From Leptolyngbya sp. CCY15150 (GTDB lineage: Bacteria > Cyanobacteriota > Cyanobacteriia > RECH01), in contig NZ_JACSWB010000145.1 in assembly GCF_016888135.1 (NCBI RefSeq), forward strand, positions 1 to 40,018: a DNA stretch of 40,018 nucleotides, written 5' to 3'. This document shows positions 32,481-40,018 of the stretch, piece by piece. The first letter of the stretch is position 1. Every line of letters begins with the position of its first letter. Both the position numbers and the translations under genes were made by a program. Below the pieces are notes generated by a model. The model saw nothing but the letters and a program-made list of their open reading frames with translations. It did not search any database and was not told the origin of the DNA.

Positions 32481-33680
32481 CTAGATATGCATGGGAATTG
32501 GGCTAGAGCGATGAACTGGCTGGTATAGAGTATCCCGCTCCTGGGGTGGTCGTCCAATCGAGCGGATGGCCTGCTGCAAGTCCTCCACCTCCATGCAGGT
32601 ACCGCCCTGGGCTCCGGCCATGGTGGTGATATGCTCTTCCATCAACGTCCCGCCAATGTCGTTGCAGCCCCAGCGTAGGGCTTCGGTGGCTCCTGCTAGG
32701 CCCAGCTTCACCCAGCTCGGTTGGTGGTTGGGAATCCAGTTGCCTAAAAAGATCCGAGCTACGGCCATCAACACCAGCGCATCGGGGCAACTGGGCTGAT
32801 CCCGCCCTACCCGTCGTCGCAAAGGTGCCGGAGCGTCTTGACCCACAAAGGGCAGCACAATAAATTCAGTGATGCCGCGCTGCCCCCGCTGCTGAGCCCG
32901 TTGCTGCAGCGATCGCAACAGGTTTAGATGGTGGATCTGCTGGCGCGGCGTTTCGATATGGCCAGACAGGATGGTGCTGGTGGTGGGCATACCCAAGTGG
33001 TGAGCTGTTTCCACCACGTCGATCCAGGTTTGGGTGTTGATTTTTTCTGGACAGAGTACCTTGCGCACGTCGTCATCGAGCACCTCGGCTGCCGTTCCAG
33101 GCATGGAGCCCACCCCCGCCGCTTGCAGCGCTTCAATTACCGCTGCGTAGGAGCAGCCATCTTCCCGCGCAATAAACTCAACTTCTTGGGGGGAGAAGGC
33201 ATGGAGGTGCAGTTGGGGAAAGGCAGATTTGATGGTGTTGACGAGGCTGAGGTAATAGGGCAAGGATGCTCCATCCTGCTTGGCTTCAAGGTTGAGCCCT
33301 CCCTGCATACAAATTTCTGTTGCGCCGCGCTGGACAGCATCGGCGGTTTTTTCTAGAATCACCGTGTCATTCAGCCAGTAGGCACCGGGTTGATTCGCAT
33401 CGCGGCGAAAGGCGCAGAAGCTGCAGTGCTGTTCGCAAATGTTGGTGAAGTTAATATTACGGTTGACTACATAGGTGACCGTGTCCCCCGCCTGCCGCTG
33501 TCGCAGCTGATCGGCTGCCTCCTGAATGGCTCGCGCTGCTTGGAGGGAGGGAGGGAGGGGCGATCGCTCTCCTATTGCCTCGGTGGGATGGGCAGCTTCG
33601 AGTAAGGCAACGCCCTCGGATTCCGTGAGGTCGTATCCGGCAAGCGCACGGTCAAGAATGGGTTGGATATCAAGGGGCAT
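32481..33680 (-). CDS. cofH: FO synthase subunit CofH (radical SAM)
   Basis: The 399-residue radical SAM enzyme works with CofG to make 7,8-didemethyl-8-hydroxy-5-deazariboflavin (FO) from tyrosine and a flavin precursor. The iron-sulfur motif is Cys82-x3-Cys86-x2-Cys89 ([11 protein letters not shown]). Family stretches follow: [57 protein letters not shown] and [20 protein letters not shown] near the end. In cyanobacteria FO serves as an antenna chromophore of some DNA photolyases, which fits the absence of F420 genes here. CofG is not in the window; separate cofG and cofH genes are usual in cyanobacteria. Confidence 0.94.
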   Translation of the reverse strand: MPLDIQPILDRALAGYDLTESEGVALLEAAHPTEAIGERSPLPPSLQAARAIQEAADQLRQRQAGDTVTYVVNRNINFTNICEQHCSFCAFRRDANQPGAYWLNDTVILEKTADAVQRGATEICMQGGLNLEAKQDGASLPYYLSLVNTIKSAFPQLHLHAFSPQEVEFIAREDGCSYAAVIEALQAAGVGSMPGTAAEVLDDDVRKVLCPEKINTQTWIDVVETAHHLGMPTTSTILSGHIETPRQQIHHLNLLRSLQQRAQQRGQRGITEFIVLPFVGQDAPAPLRRRVGRDQPSCPDALVLMAVARIFLGNWIPNHQPSWVKLGLAGATEALRWGCNDIGGTLMEEHITTMAGAQGGTCMEVEDLQQAIRSIGRPPQERDTLYQPVHRSSPIPMHI

Positions 33681-34205
33681 GGCGACGTTAACACAGGCAG
33701 TATCGGGACTGCATCCACCATAACAGCTTTATTACCCGTCGATGGAGTTGCACCCATAGATGGTCGCATGGGGGAGTCAAGGGCAGTCTCCAGCAACGGA
33801 TGTGCTCTGCGGATGGAGTTGCTAAAATCTGGAAAGATTGTTAGAACCAAGGGCATCCTGATGCTGCTTTGGCTTCTAAGGGTGAGGGGTTAGGTTAGAG
33901 TGTTAGGATCGGCAATACCTGAAACAAGCTGGGCACTGTGCTCCGCCGCGATGGTACATCAGAGGACGGTTGTCTCTGTTCCGCATATGCTGGATGTTCG
34001 GCCATGATGCTTGCGAGGCTGGGAGCGATCGCTAAGATAGAAGTCCGGTCGTTCGAACGTGACTCGACGGTAGCCCGCACCAGACTACGCAGAACGCTAA
34101 ACATCATGGTTAGGACTTTCCCCGGAGGCTCTTCAGGAGTTGCGGTGGGAGAATAGTCAACACGTCACGCCCCCAATCCTTGGACTGAGATGCTAGGAGG
34201 TCACC
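33681..34205. other. Spacer between divergent cofH and S1-domain genes
   Basis: These 525 bases contain short open frames on both strands, but none has a ribosome site or plausible composition. A CGTTCGAACG palindrome lies near 34052. The right end carries the strong ribosome site AGGAGG (34195-34200). No RNA family was recognised. Confidence 0.5.
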
Positions 34206-35090
34206 TTGTCTTTTTCATCAGACGACTTCGCTAAAGCCCTTGAGCAACACGACTATACCTTCCAGCGAGGGCAGACGGTACGCGGCAAGATTGCAGTACA
34301 TGACACGGATGGCGTCTATGTAGACGTCGGTGGCAAGGCTACGGCCTTCTTGCCTGCAGATGAGGTGTGGCTTGGATCCTTCAAAAGCTTAGATGAAATT
34401 CTGCCCATTGGAGAAGAGCGCGAATTTCTGATCATCCGTGAACAAAACGCTGATGGACAGGTCACCCTGAGCGTGCGGCAGCTCCAAATCCAGCACCGGT
34501 GGGATGAACTGCAAGAGTTTCTCGACGACGGCCGCACCACCCAAGTGCGGGTGTCTGGGGTCAATAAGGGCGGATTGAACGTAGATGTGGATGGTCTGAG
34601 AGGGTTTGTACCTCGATCCCATCTGGTGGATAAGGGTAATCTGGAAGGCTTAGTTGGACGCTTTTTGACGGTGACGGTGTTGGAGGTGGATCGCGATCGC
34701 CGCCGCTTAGTTTTATCTGAACGCGTGGCGGCCCGGGCTGCTAGCCTCGGTCGCCTGGCCGTTGGGCAGTTGGTGGAAGGGCGCGTGGTGGGCATTAAAC
34801 CCTTTGGTGTCTTCGTGGAATTTGAAGGCACCACCGGCCTGCTGCACATCAACCAAGTCAGCAAGAATTTTGTAGAATCCCTCACCACCCTCTTCATGGT
34901 GGGGCAAGATGTGAAGGCGGTGATTCTCGATCTGGATACCGTCAAAAAGCGCATTGCTCTGTCCACCAAGGTCTTAGAAAACTACCCTGGTGAAATGCTA
35001 GAAAAGCCAGCAGAGGTGATGCGCGAAGCCGACGATCGCATGGAAAAAGTGCGTCAGGCTTTGCTGCAAGAGGGATTATTGGTAGATTAG
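34206..35090 (+). CDS. S1-domain RNA-binding protein (short ribosomal protein S1 homologue)
   Basis: The 294-residue protein contains three S1 (OB-fold) repeats: about 20-90 (GQTVRGKIAVHDTDGVYVDV), 108-172 (RVSGVNKGGLNVDVDGLRGF) and 188-258 (GQLVEGRVVGIKPFGVFVEF). Cyanobacteria have more than one S1 protein, and this resembles the shorter Rps1-type forms that bind mRNA 5' ends. Whether it sits on the ribosome is unknown. The start codon is TTG 34206, chosen because AGGAGG lies exactly 5 bases ahead and no in-frame ATG occurs near the protein start. It converges with the next gene with only 5 bases between. Confidence 0.9.
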   Translation: MSFSSDDFAKALEQHDYTFQRGQTVRGKIAVHDTDGVYVDVGGKATAFLPADEVWLGSFKSLDEILPIGEEREFLIIREQNADGQVTLSVRQLQIQHRWDELQEFLDDGRTTQVRVSGVNKGGLNVDVDGLRGFVPRSHLVDKGNLEGLVGRFLTVTVLEVDRDRRRLVLSERVAARAASLGRLAVGQLVEGRVVGIKPFGVFVEFEGTTGLLHINQVSKNFVESLTTLFMVGQDVKAVILDLDTVKKRIALSTKVLENYPGEMLEKPAEVMREADDRMEKVRQALLQEGLLVD

Positions 35091-35095
35091 TCGTC

Positions 35096-36325
35096 CTAGA
35101 TAGCGCTCATGGCGTCAATCGCTGCCTCAAGGGCGATCGCTACATGGGTCCAATGGGTGCCTCCTTGGCAAAACACCACATAGGGCTCCCGCAGCGGCCC
35201 ATCGGCAGAAAATTCGGACGTGCTACCATCAATAAACGTGCCTCCCGCCATGACAAGGTCACTTGCATAACCCGGCATTCCTGCGGGGACTGGGGTTACG
35301 TAGGAATCAATGGGTGAATGGGCCTGAATAGCCCGACAAAATGCAATGACCTTTTCTGGCGATCCAAGCTGAATAGCCTGAATGACATCCCGTCGCGGAG
35401 CCAGCGGTAGTGGGTTCACCGGATACCCCAATCGGTGAAACACATACGAGACAAGATGATTGCCTTTCATCGCTTCTCCCACCATTTGGGGAGCGAGAAA
35501 CAGTCCCTGTAAGATTAAGCGATTTTGATTAAACGTTGCACCGCCTTCGAGGCCAATGCCCGGAGCCGTGAGCCGACAAGCGGCGGCTTCCACCAGCTCT
35601 GCCTTCCCAGCTACGTAACCGCCTGCCGGAACGATCGTGCCACCGGGGTTCTTGATCAACGATCCGGCCATCAGGTCAGCACCCACCGCTGTGGGTTCTT
35701 GATTCTCTACGAACTCGCCGTAGCAGTTATCCACAAAGCAAATGGTATTGGGATTTTGGCGTTTGACGAGATGGACAATCGTTTCAATATCGGCGATCGC
35801 CAAGCTAGGACGCCAACTATAGCCGCAGGATCGCTGAATCAGCACCAGTCTGGTTTCAGGCCTGATGGCAGTAGCCAAGGTATCCCAGTCAATCCCGCCA
35901 TCCTGGGTTAACGCCAGCTCGCGGTAGCGCACCCCAAACTCTTGGAGTGACCCCTGCCCTTGCCCGCGTAGCCCAATCACCTCTTCCAAGGTGTCATAGG
36001 GCGCACCGGCCACCGAGACCATTTCATCGCCTGGACGCAGCACGCCGTATAGGGCAGAAGCGATCGCATGGGTGCCAGAAACAAACTGAACCCTTACCGC
36101 TGCCGCCTCCGCCTGCATGACCTCTGCAAAAACCCGATCAATGACTTGCCGCCCCAAATCATCGTGACCATAGCCCGTCACGCCAGCAAAGTGCTGCACC
36201 CCAACCCGGTGATGACGAAAGGCCGTCAAGACTCGTCGTAGTTTTTCCTTGACCTGGGTGTCAATTCCGGCAAAGATCTGGGATAGTGCCTGTTGTGCTT
36301 CATGCAGCTTCGCAAAGCTGTCCAT
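35096..36325 (-). CDS. Methionine gamma-lyase-family PLP protein (aluminium-resistance protein type)
   Basis: The protein of about 409 residues is a PLP enzyme of the family often annotated as cystathionine beta-lyase or aluminium-resistance protein involved in methionine metabolism. It shows QFVSGTHAIASALYGVLRPGDEM, then YDTLEEVIGLRGQG, CFVDNCYGEFVENQEP (PLP-contacting Asp) and DLMAGSLIKNPGGTIVPAGGYVAG, whose Lys is the likely Schiff-base residue. The real substrate is unproven. Two ATGs are possible: 36346 and 36325. The second is preferred because GAGG lies 5 bases before it and MDSFAKLHEAQ fits the family N-terminus. The gene is close to, and converges with, the S1-domain gene. Confidence 0.88.
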   Translation of the reverse strand: MDSFAKLHEAQQALSQIFAGIDTQVKEKLRRVLTAFRHHRVGVQHFAGVTGYGHDDLGRQVIDRVFAEVMQAEAAAVRVQFVSGTHAIASALYGVLRPGDEMVSVAGAPYDTLEEVIGLRGQGQGSLQEFGVRYRELALTQDGGIDWDTLATAIRPETRLVLIQRSCGYSWRPSLAIADIETIVHLVKRQNPNTICFVDNCYGEFVENQEPTAVGADLMAGSLIKNPGGTIVPAGGYVAGKAELVEAAACRLTAPGIGLEGGATFNQNRLILQGLFLAPQMVGEAMKGNHLVSYVFHRLGYPVNPLPLAPRRDVIQAIQLGSPEKVIAFCRAIQAHSPIDSYVTPVPAGMPGYASDLVMAGGTFIDGSTSEFSADGPLREPYVVFCQGGTHWTHVAIALEAAIDAMSAI

Positions 36326-36436
36326 AGACACCTCATTCGTTCGCATTCAATCTCATTTCTGTTTCAATAGTTAAGGTGCGCGGGTGTTGCGCACGCCGGG
36401 CCGTATCATTTTAAGCTGTGTATCGAAGAAAACTGC

Positions 36437-37270
36437 ATGACGCTTGCCACTTCAGTAAACCTTAAACCTAACTGGCCTGTCATTTTATTTATGGCAGGTG
36501 TCCACCTACTCGCTCTGTTGGCACTGTTACCCAGCAATTTTAGCTGGAGCGCGGTGTGTTTGATGCTCGTGATGCATTTTGTGACGGGTTGCCTGGGCGT
36601 CACCCTAGGCTTCCATCGCCTTGTGACTCACCGGAGCTTTCAAGCCCCAAAATGGTTAGAGTACATCCTCGTCTTTTTCGGCAGCCTTGCGGTGCAGGGT
36701 GGCCCAATTGAATGGATTGGTCTCCACCGCCATCACCATGCCTACTCTGATCATGACGTCGATCATCATAGCTCAACCAAAGGCTTTTTCTGGAGCCATA
36801 TGGTGTGGATGTTCTACGACGTTCCTGCCAAGCAAGAAATTCCTCGTTTTACAAAAGATATTTCTAGCGATCCAGTTTACGTATTCCTAGAAAACTATTT
36901 CCTCTTGGTGCAACTGGCCTTGGCTGTTGTGTTCTACCTGCTGGGCGGTTGGCCCTTTGTGATTTGGGGCATCTTCGTTCGCCTCGTCACGGTTTATCAC
37001 ATTACCTGGTTTGTGAATAGCGCGACCCATAAATTCGGCTACCGCAGCCATGAGTCAGGCGATCGCTCCACCAATTGTTGGTGGGTAGCGCTTCTGGCTT
37101 TTGGTGAGGGCTGGCATAATAACCACCATGCATATCAATACTCAGCGCGCCATGGACTAGAGTGGTGGGAAATTGACGTGACGTGGATGATCATTCAACT
37201 TTTAGCGGTACTCGGGTTGGCGACCAAAATTAAGCTGCCGCCGACCTTGCAGAAATCAAAATCGGTCTAA
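36437..37270 (+). CDS. desC: Delta-9-type fatty acid desaturase
   Basis: The 277-residue membrane di-iron enzyme introduces the first double bond into acyl chains of membrane lipids, using ferredoxin as electron donor in cyanobacteria. The three histidine boxes are present: His60-x4-His65 (HRLVTH), His97-x-His-His-His (HRHHH) and His227-x2-His-His (HNNHH). Four hydrophobic segments surround them (about 15-33, 38-58, 70-90 and 155-190). Length and boxes fit the DesC acyl-lipid delta-9 group. The start is ATG 36437. A clear intrinsic terminator follows 50 bases after the stop. Confidence 0.94.
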   Translation: MTLATSVNLKPNWPVILFMAGVHLLALLALLPSNFSWSAVCLMLVMHFVTGCLGVTLGFHRLVTHRSFQAPKWLEYILVFFGSLAVQGGPIEWIGLHRHHHAYSDHDVDHHSSTKGFFWSHMVWMFYDVPAKQEIPRFTKDISSDPVYVFLENYFLLVQLALAVVFYLLGGWPFVIWGIFVRLVTVYHITWFVNSATHKFGYRSHESGDRSTNCWWVALLAFGEGWHNNHHAYQYSARHGLEWWEIDVTWMIIQLLAVLGLATKIKLPPTLQKSKSV

Positions 37271-37320
37271 GTTGTTCAAGCTTGCGTATTAGATACACGT
37301 TCAATACGCACAAGATTCCT

Positions 37321-37349
37321 GCAGAGAAGCCATCTTCTCTGCATTTTTT
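37321..37349 (+). terminator. Intrinsic terminator of desC
   Basis: GCAGAGAAG (37321-37329), loop CCAT and CTTCTCTGC (37334-37342) form a perfect 9-bp stem followed by ATTTTTT. A second inverted repeat, TGCGTATT (37283-37290) and AATACGCA (37303-37310), lies between it and desC. In 37350-37582 nothing firm is seen, apart from a 22-codon frame at 37363-37431 of doubtful reality. Confidence 0.9.
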
Positions 37350-37582
37350 ATGGGGATATTTCATGGACTTGCGAGAAGAACGTGAGCTAGACGGGCGTGC
37401 TGATGCTTACCCTGAGCTGATCGAAGGTTAGGAGATGGGCTGCGATCGCTCAGCCTGAACGATTGCATCTGCCTTGTATGTGCTGTTAGGTGCAGCCGTA
37501 ACGCAATGTCTTGCAGAAATTTATGCGCTACGGCTTCGCCTAACGCATTCTACCTATCTATAGGTTTTCGATTGTTTAAAAA

Positions 37583-37654
37583 CTCCCCAGGCAGGATTCG
37601 AACCTGCGACCAATCGATTAACAGTCGACCGCTCTACCACTGAGCTACTGAGGA
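37583..37654 (-). tRNA. trnN: tRNA-Asn (anticodon GUU)
   Basis: The minus strand folds as a 72-nt tRNA. The acceptor stem TCCTCAG pairs with CTGGGGA with one G-T pair. The D arm has AGCTCAGTGGTAGAGC, the anticodon loop reads CTGTTAA (GTT, Asn), and the T arm has GCAGGTTCGAATCCTGC. The discriminator base is G and CCA is not encoded. A T-rich stretch follows the 3' end. Confidence 0.97.
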
Positions 37655-37725
37655 ACGCGAATCTAATACTAACGAAAAGAGATAGCCTTTGGCAAGGGCC
37701 AAACCAGGCTTTTCTCAACTATTTT

Positions 37726-38304
37726 TCAAAATCGCTGGGATTGGGGCGGTAGATCCGTGGGCAGCCCTAGGCGCAGCTTGGCTAACTTGGCTTGGGCGGC
37801 GGGGTCTAGGCGACTGGAGAGGAGACGGCGGGAGGAGGTTTTGGCGGAGGATTTCTGTCGCTGCACCCGACGGGCGATCGCTTCAATATCTGCCAGCAAT
37901 TTCTCGGCCGACATGCATTCCGCGTTGTAGCCCATGACGGTGAGCTGCTGGGCGCGATCGGAGGTGGCCACAATCAAACGCTGCTCAAACCGTCGGAGGT
38001 CATGGCGAAAGGCGGCGCAGGTCTTTTCAATATAGGTGTCAGCGGTTTGGCGATAGCTGGTGTATTGAATGGCAACGTGGGGAGAAATCTGCTCTTGGCT
38101 GCCAGGATTGCCTTGATAGTGGGCGTCGAAGATGATTTGGGTGTTGTACTGCTGGTAGACGCTATAGCCTAGGAGCAGTTGGGTGAGCTGATGCCTAGCT
38201 TCTTCTAAACCCAGGCGATCGCGGGCAGATTTGAGGTCTGGCCAACTGCCGACCATGTTGTAGCCGTCGATCAGGAGAACCGCTCGAAAGGTTGGGCGTG
38301 GCAT
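37726..38304 (-). CDS. NYN-domain (YacP-like) ribonuclease family protein
   Basis: The 192-residue protein has the YacP/Rae1-type NYN (PIN-like) fold: AVLLIDGYNMVGSWPDL (Asp and Asn at the active site), TQIIFDAHYQGNPG, then YTSYRQTADTYIEK and VATSDRAQQLTVMGYNAECMSA, which supply further acidic residues. B. subtilis Rae1 cuts ribosome-bound mRNA, but the cyanobacterial target is unknown. The C-terminal 45 residues are basic and Ser-rich. The open frame reaches TTG 38319, but ATG 38304 (MPRPTFRAVLL) is preferred. Confidence 0.9.
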   Translation of the reverse strand: MPRPTFRAVLLIDGYNMVGSWPDLKSARDRLGLEEARHQLTQLLLGYSVYQQYNTQIIFDAHYQGNPGSQEQISPHVAIQYTSYRQTADTYIEKTCAAFRHDLRRFEQRLIVATSDRAQQLTVMGYNAECMSAEKLLADIEAIARRVQRQKSSAKTSSRRLLSSRLDPAAQAKLAKLRLGLPTDLPPQSQRF

Positions 38305-38389
38305 GGCAGGCGATCGCAAAGTGCGTAGGGTTAACGTATCGTCATACTCTTTAGTATAGGGTTAACCTTCGTTAAGGGGCGATCGCTTC

Positions 38390-39058
38390 CTAGCTGGCAT
38401 GTACCATCAACTGGCGCTTCAGCCGTTCTGGATCGCCTTGATCGACCACGCGTCCTTGCTGTAGCAAAAATGCACCGTCACAGTGATCGAGTTCTTCGAG
38501 CCGATGGGTGACCCAGAGGGCGGTAATGTTGCGTTCCTGCACCAGTTTTTTCACCTGAATGACCAAATCGGCTTGGCTGTCGGCATCTAGAAGTGCCGTG
38601 GGTTCATCCAGGAGTAAGACTTGGCAATGGCGGGCGATCGCTCCAGCAATGGCGATCCGCTGTTTCTGTCCGCCACTGAGGGCATAGATGGGGCGGCGCT
38701 TCAGGTGCAGCAACTTAACAGCGGCGAGGGCTTCATCCACCCGTTCGTGGATTTCGGGCAGCGATAAATGTTCTTCCACCAGGCTAAAGGCTACGTCGGC
38801 CCCAACTGTGGGCATCACCAATTGGTGATCAGGATTTTGAAAGACATAGCCAATGGGCGACTGGGCCCAAATTTCACCAGACTGAGGCTGTAGTAGGCCG
38901 CTGAGCAGCTTGAGCAGGGTCGATTTGCCGCTGCCGTTGGTGCCCAAGAGCATCCAAAACTCTCCCTTCGGCACATCAAGGGAACACCCCTGGAGAATAG
39001 GGTGCTGCTTGTCCCAGTAAAACTGGAGATCTCGAATGGCGATCGCAGCCTCAGTCAT
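38390..39058 (-). CDS. ECF/CbiO-type ABC transporter ATPase
   Basis: The 222-residue ATPase has Walker A GTNGSGKST (39-47), a Q-loop in GYVFQNPDHQLVMPTVGADVAF (a form typical of ECF-type ATPases), signature LSGGQ (127-131), Walker B VLLLDEP (147-153) and H-loop WVTHRLEEL. The family energises vitamin or metal-ion importers with an EcfT/CbiQ membrane partner. No T or S component lies in the window, so the partner and substrate are unknown. It lies 14 bases after a small gene on the same strand, which suggests an operon. Confidence 0.9.
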   Translation of the reverse strand: MTEAAIAIRDLQFYWDKQHPILQGCSLDVPKGEFWMLLGTNGSGKSTLLKLLSGLLQPQSGEIWAQSPIGYVFQNPDHQLVMPTVGADVAFSLVEEHLSLPEIHERVDEALAAVKLLHLKRRPIYALSGGQKQRIAIAGAIARHCQVLLLDEPTALLDADSQADLVIQVKKLVQERNITALWVTHRLEELDHCDGAFLLQQGRVVDQGDPERLKRQLMVHAS

Positions 39059-39072
39059 AGTAGTCTCGGCGA

Positions 39073-39345
39073 TTACTCTGCAGTCATGGCGAAAAATCCA
39101 GGCGGGCGGCCAGATGCCGTTGCCGTGCTCGATTTTTCATACATTTGAACGGCGGAAACCTCGCTGGTTAACACGCCAATTTTCTTTTCGCCCTGTTGCT
39201 CGCAGGTGAGTTCAAGAATTGTGGGGTTTCCAGACTTAAGGGTGTCTAGAATTTGGTGATACAGACCTTGAGCATCTTCGGCGGTCTTGCGCTGAACGGA
39301 CAGGGTTACAGGCGCACTCTTTAAGGTCACGTCAATAATATACAT
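39073..39345 (-). CDS. Small protein upstream of the ECF-type ATPase (unknown)
   Basis: The 90-residue protein begins MYIIDVTLKSAPVTLSVQRK and contains a helical AEDAQGLYHQILDTLKSG, a strand ILELTCEQQGEKKIGVL and a flexible Ser/Gly/Pro end. No signal peptide or membrane segment is seen. The family is not recognised, but composition and the 14-bp gap to the ATPase gene argue for a real gene. The frame opens at TTG 39354; ATG 39345 is preferred. Confidence 0.72.
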   Translation of the reverse strand: MYIIDVTLKSAPVTLSVQRKTAEDAQGLYHQILDTLKSGNPTILELTCEQQGEKKIGVLTSEVSAVQMYEKSSTATASGRPPGFFAMTAE

Positions 39346-39734
39346 AGGGCTCAATAATTACGTCGGCATCTTAAGCTGAACAGTGCAATGATTCCCGAAC
39401 AGTGGACTGTCGTGGGCTCTACTCCCAGGGGAGATTCGCCTAAGAGACAGCCTGTCGGCATCGGATCGTCCTAGTTCTCTAGTATCTCTCATATCCCCCA
39501 GACTGGGGCCGGCGAGGTCTGCGGATTCTTGGGGGATTGGTGATCTGGGCGATCTGGGAGCTGCCACCTCATTGTGCTGAAATGTTAAATCTTCTTGAAA
39601 TGTGTAAAACTTGTTTCCTGCCGTGGTGGCCAAAGGGCTGGAATCCGTGAGTTTACTGCCAGCTCTGGCGATCATCCTGGGGGCGATCGCTAAAAATCTA
39701 CATGTCAAGGGTGAAAAATTCAGGAAACTGCCGA

Positions 39735-39740
39735 TATAAT
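39735..39740 (+). promoter_or_regulatory. TATAAT -10 element, probable psbD promoter
   Basis: A perfect TATAAT lies about 150 bases before the psbD start. At 17 bp spacing the -35 position reads TGAAAA (39712-39717), a weak match to TTGACA. Confidence 0.55.
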
Positions 39741-39746
39741 GAGCTT

Positions 39747-39764
39747 ATAGTAAAGAAAAGTAAA
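39747..39764 (-). promoter_or_regulatory. HLR1-like (RpaB) site just downstream of the psbD -10
   Basis: The minus strand reads TTTACTTTTCTTTACTAT. HLR1, bound by RpaB, is usually given as (G/T)TTACA(T/A)(T/A), two bases, and the same again. Both half-sites match except for T in place of A after TTAC, and the spacing is exact. Its position overlaps the expected transcription start, where RpaB acts as a repressor in known light-stress genes. Confidence 0.45.
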
Positions 39765-39888
39765 GTCTATTCACTTTTCGATGCATTGTTTGCCTCCGTG
39801 TTCATCGGCAGGCAAAAGACCTTGTTTCCCAATCTGGGGGCAAGGAAAGAACTTATTTTCTAGTCCATACAATTCGGAGAACTGCGCT

Positions 39889-40018
39889 ATGACCATAGCA
39901 ATGGGACGCGCGCAAGCTGATCGAGGATGGTTCGACGTCCTTGATGACTGGCTGAAGCGCGATAGATTTGTCTTCATCGGATGGTCTGGTTTGCTGCTAT
40001 TCCCCTGCGCCTACATGG
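39889..40018 (+). CDS. psbD: Photosystem II D2 protein, N-terminal part (cut by window edge)
   Basis: The frame from ATG 39889 reads [20 protein letters not shown], then [23 protein letters not shown], the highly conserved N-terminus of D2. D2 pairs with D1 to form the photosystem II reaction centre and binds QA, P680 chlorophylls and pheophytin; those residues lie beyond the window. GGAG (39876-39879) is a good ribosome site. About 43 of roughly 350 residues are present. psbC usually follows and overlaps psbD in cyanobacteria. A promoter and an HLR1-like site lie upstream. Confidence 0.98.
   Translation, partial: MTIAMGRAQADRGWFDVLDDWLKRDRFVFIGWSGLLLFPCAYM

Larger units (their letters stand above)
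39346..39888. other. Control region and leader of psbD
   Basis: No gene is supported in these 543 bases. A minus-strand frame at 39358-39708 has low-complexity Ser/Pro/Arg content. Inverted repeats ATCCCCCA (39493-39500) and TGGGGGAT (39530-39537), with CCCCAG/CTGGGG inside, could form a hairpin. GATCTGGG is repeated at 39542 and 39551. The promoter and regulator site are listed separately. The leader of psbD would be about 140 bases. Confidence 0.55.

Noticed and set aside
33895..34156. Short frames on both strands before the S1-domain gene
   Set aside because: Unlikely composition and no ribosome sites. The region is better described as a spacer.
34316..34969. 217-codon minus-strand frame opposite the S1-domain gene
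   Set aside because: It is antisense to a well-supported gene, and its Arg/Thr/Ser-rich composition is that of a mirrored reading frame. No ribosome site.
37363..37431. 22-codon frame after the desC terminator (MDLREERELDGRADAYPELI...)
   Set aside because: It lies between a terminator and a tRNA with no clear promoter. Too short to judge, so not called as a gene.
39358..39708. 116-codon minus-strand frame upstream of psbD
   Set aside because: Composition is unlike a protein, there is no ribosome site, and it overlaps inverted repeats. It more likely belongs to the psbD control region.
1..40018. CRISPR arrays, prophage or transposase genes
   Set aside because: No regularly spaced repeat series, integrase, transposase or structural phage motif was seen anywhere in the window.

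Overview
The window is cyanobacterial chromosome. GCGATCGC palindromes (HIP1) and their variants occur throughout, in genes and in spacers. The gene content agrees: psbD (photosystem II D2), a delta-9 type lipid desaturase, CofH, a DUF3110 protein, a ModBC fusion, a SePSK-like D-ribulose kinase and the acpP-fabF-tkt order. Base composition looks moderately GC-rich and fairly even. There are no transposase genes, phage genes or CRISPR arrays, so this looks like core chromosome with one small fold-back (MITE-like) element.

Layout. (1) 1-4569: the tail of an unidentified gene, then a molybdate module: a minus-strand HTH/periplasmic-binding-protein-like regulator, divergent from mop (molbindin), modA (lipoprotein) and a modBC permease-ATPase fusion. 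(2) 4938-7624: a Rieske non-haem iron oxygenase followed by an alpha-oxoamine-synthase-like PLP enzyme, of unknown pathway. (3) 7749-11110: an MltA-type lytic transglycosylase with a small partner, a DUF3110 protein, an 88-bp fold-back element, and murQ (MurNAc-6-P etherase). (4) 11111-12038: a 928-bp stretch without a gene but with competing hairpins. (5) 12039-21030: an EGY-like site-2 protease with a tail-anchored PIN protein, D-ribulose kinase, a YbhN-like membrane protein, a coiled-coil peptide, folP, a DUF167/GIDE-domain pair, a thioredoxin-like ferredoxin with a 15-bp coding repeat, a 2TM protein and a PsiE-family protein. (6) 21156-25487 (minus): acpP, fabF, tkt. (7) 25965-27449: a deacetylase-family protein and an unknown membrane protein.

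(8) 27450-28395 is a gene-free region upstream of dnaN. It holds six exact TTTTCCACA DnaA boxes, several one-mismatch boxes, and a perfect 21-bp inverted repeat around an AT-rich 60-bp segment. It is the best candidate for the chromosomal replication origin. It is followed by dnaN and tex. (9) 32033-40018: a small membrane protein, cofH, an S1-domain protein with a TTG start and a strong Shine-Dalgarno sequence, a methionine gamma-lyase-family protein, desC, tRNA-Asn(GUU), a NYN/YacP protein, an orphan ECF-type ATPase, a small conserved-looking protein, and the start of psbD. A promoter and a near-consensus RpaB (HLR1) site lie ahead of psbD.

Most recognised genes are housekeeping or photosynthetic. 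The parts most worth a second look are the origin-like region, the Rieske/alpha-oxoamine synthase pair, the S2P/tail-anchored PIN pair, the fold-back element, the hairpin ladder at 11604-11703, the 17-bp tandem operator-like repeat at 25897-25930, and the HLR1-like site before psbD. All identifications come from reading motifs and translations by eye. No database search was run.
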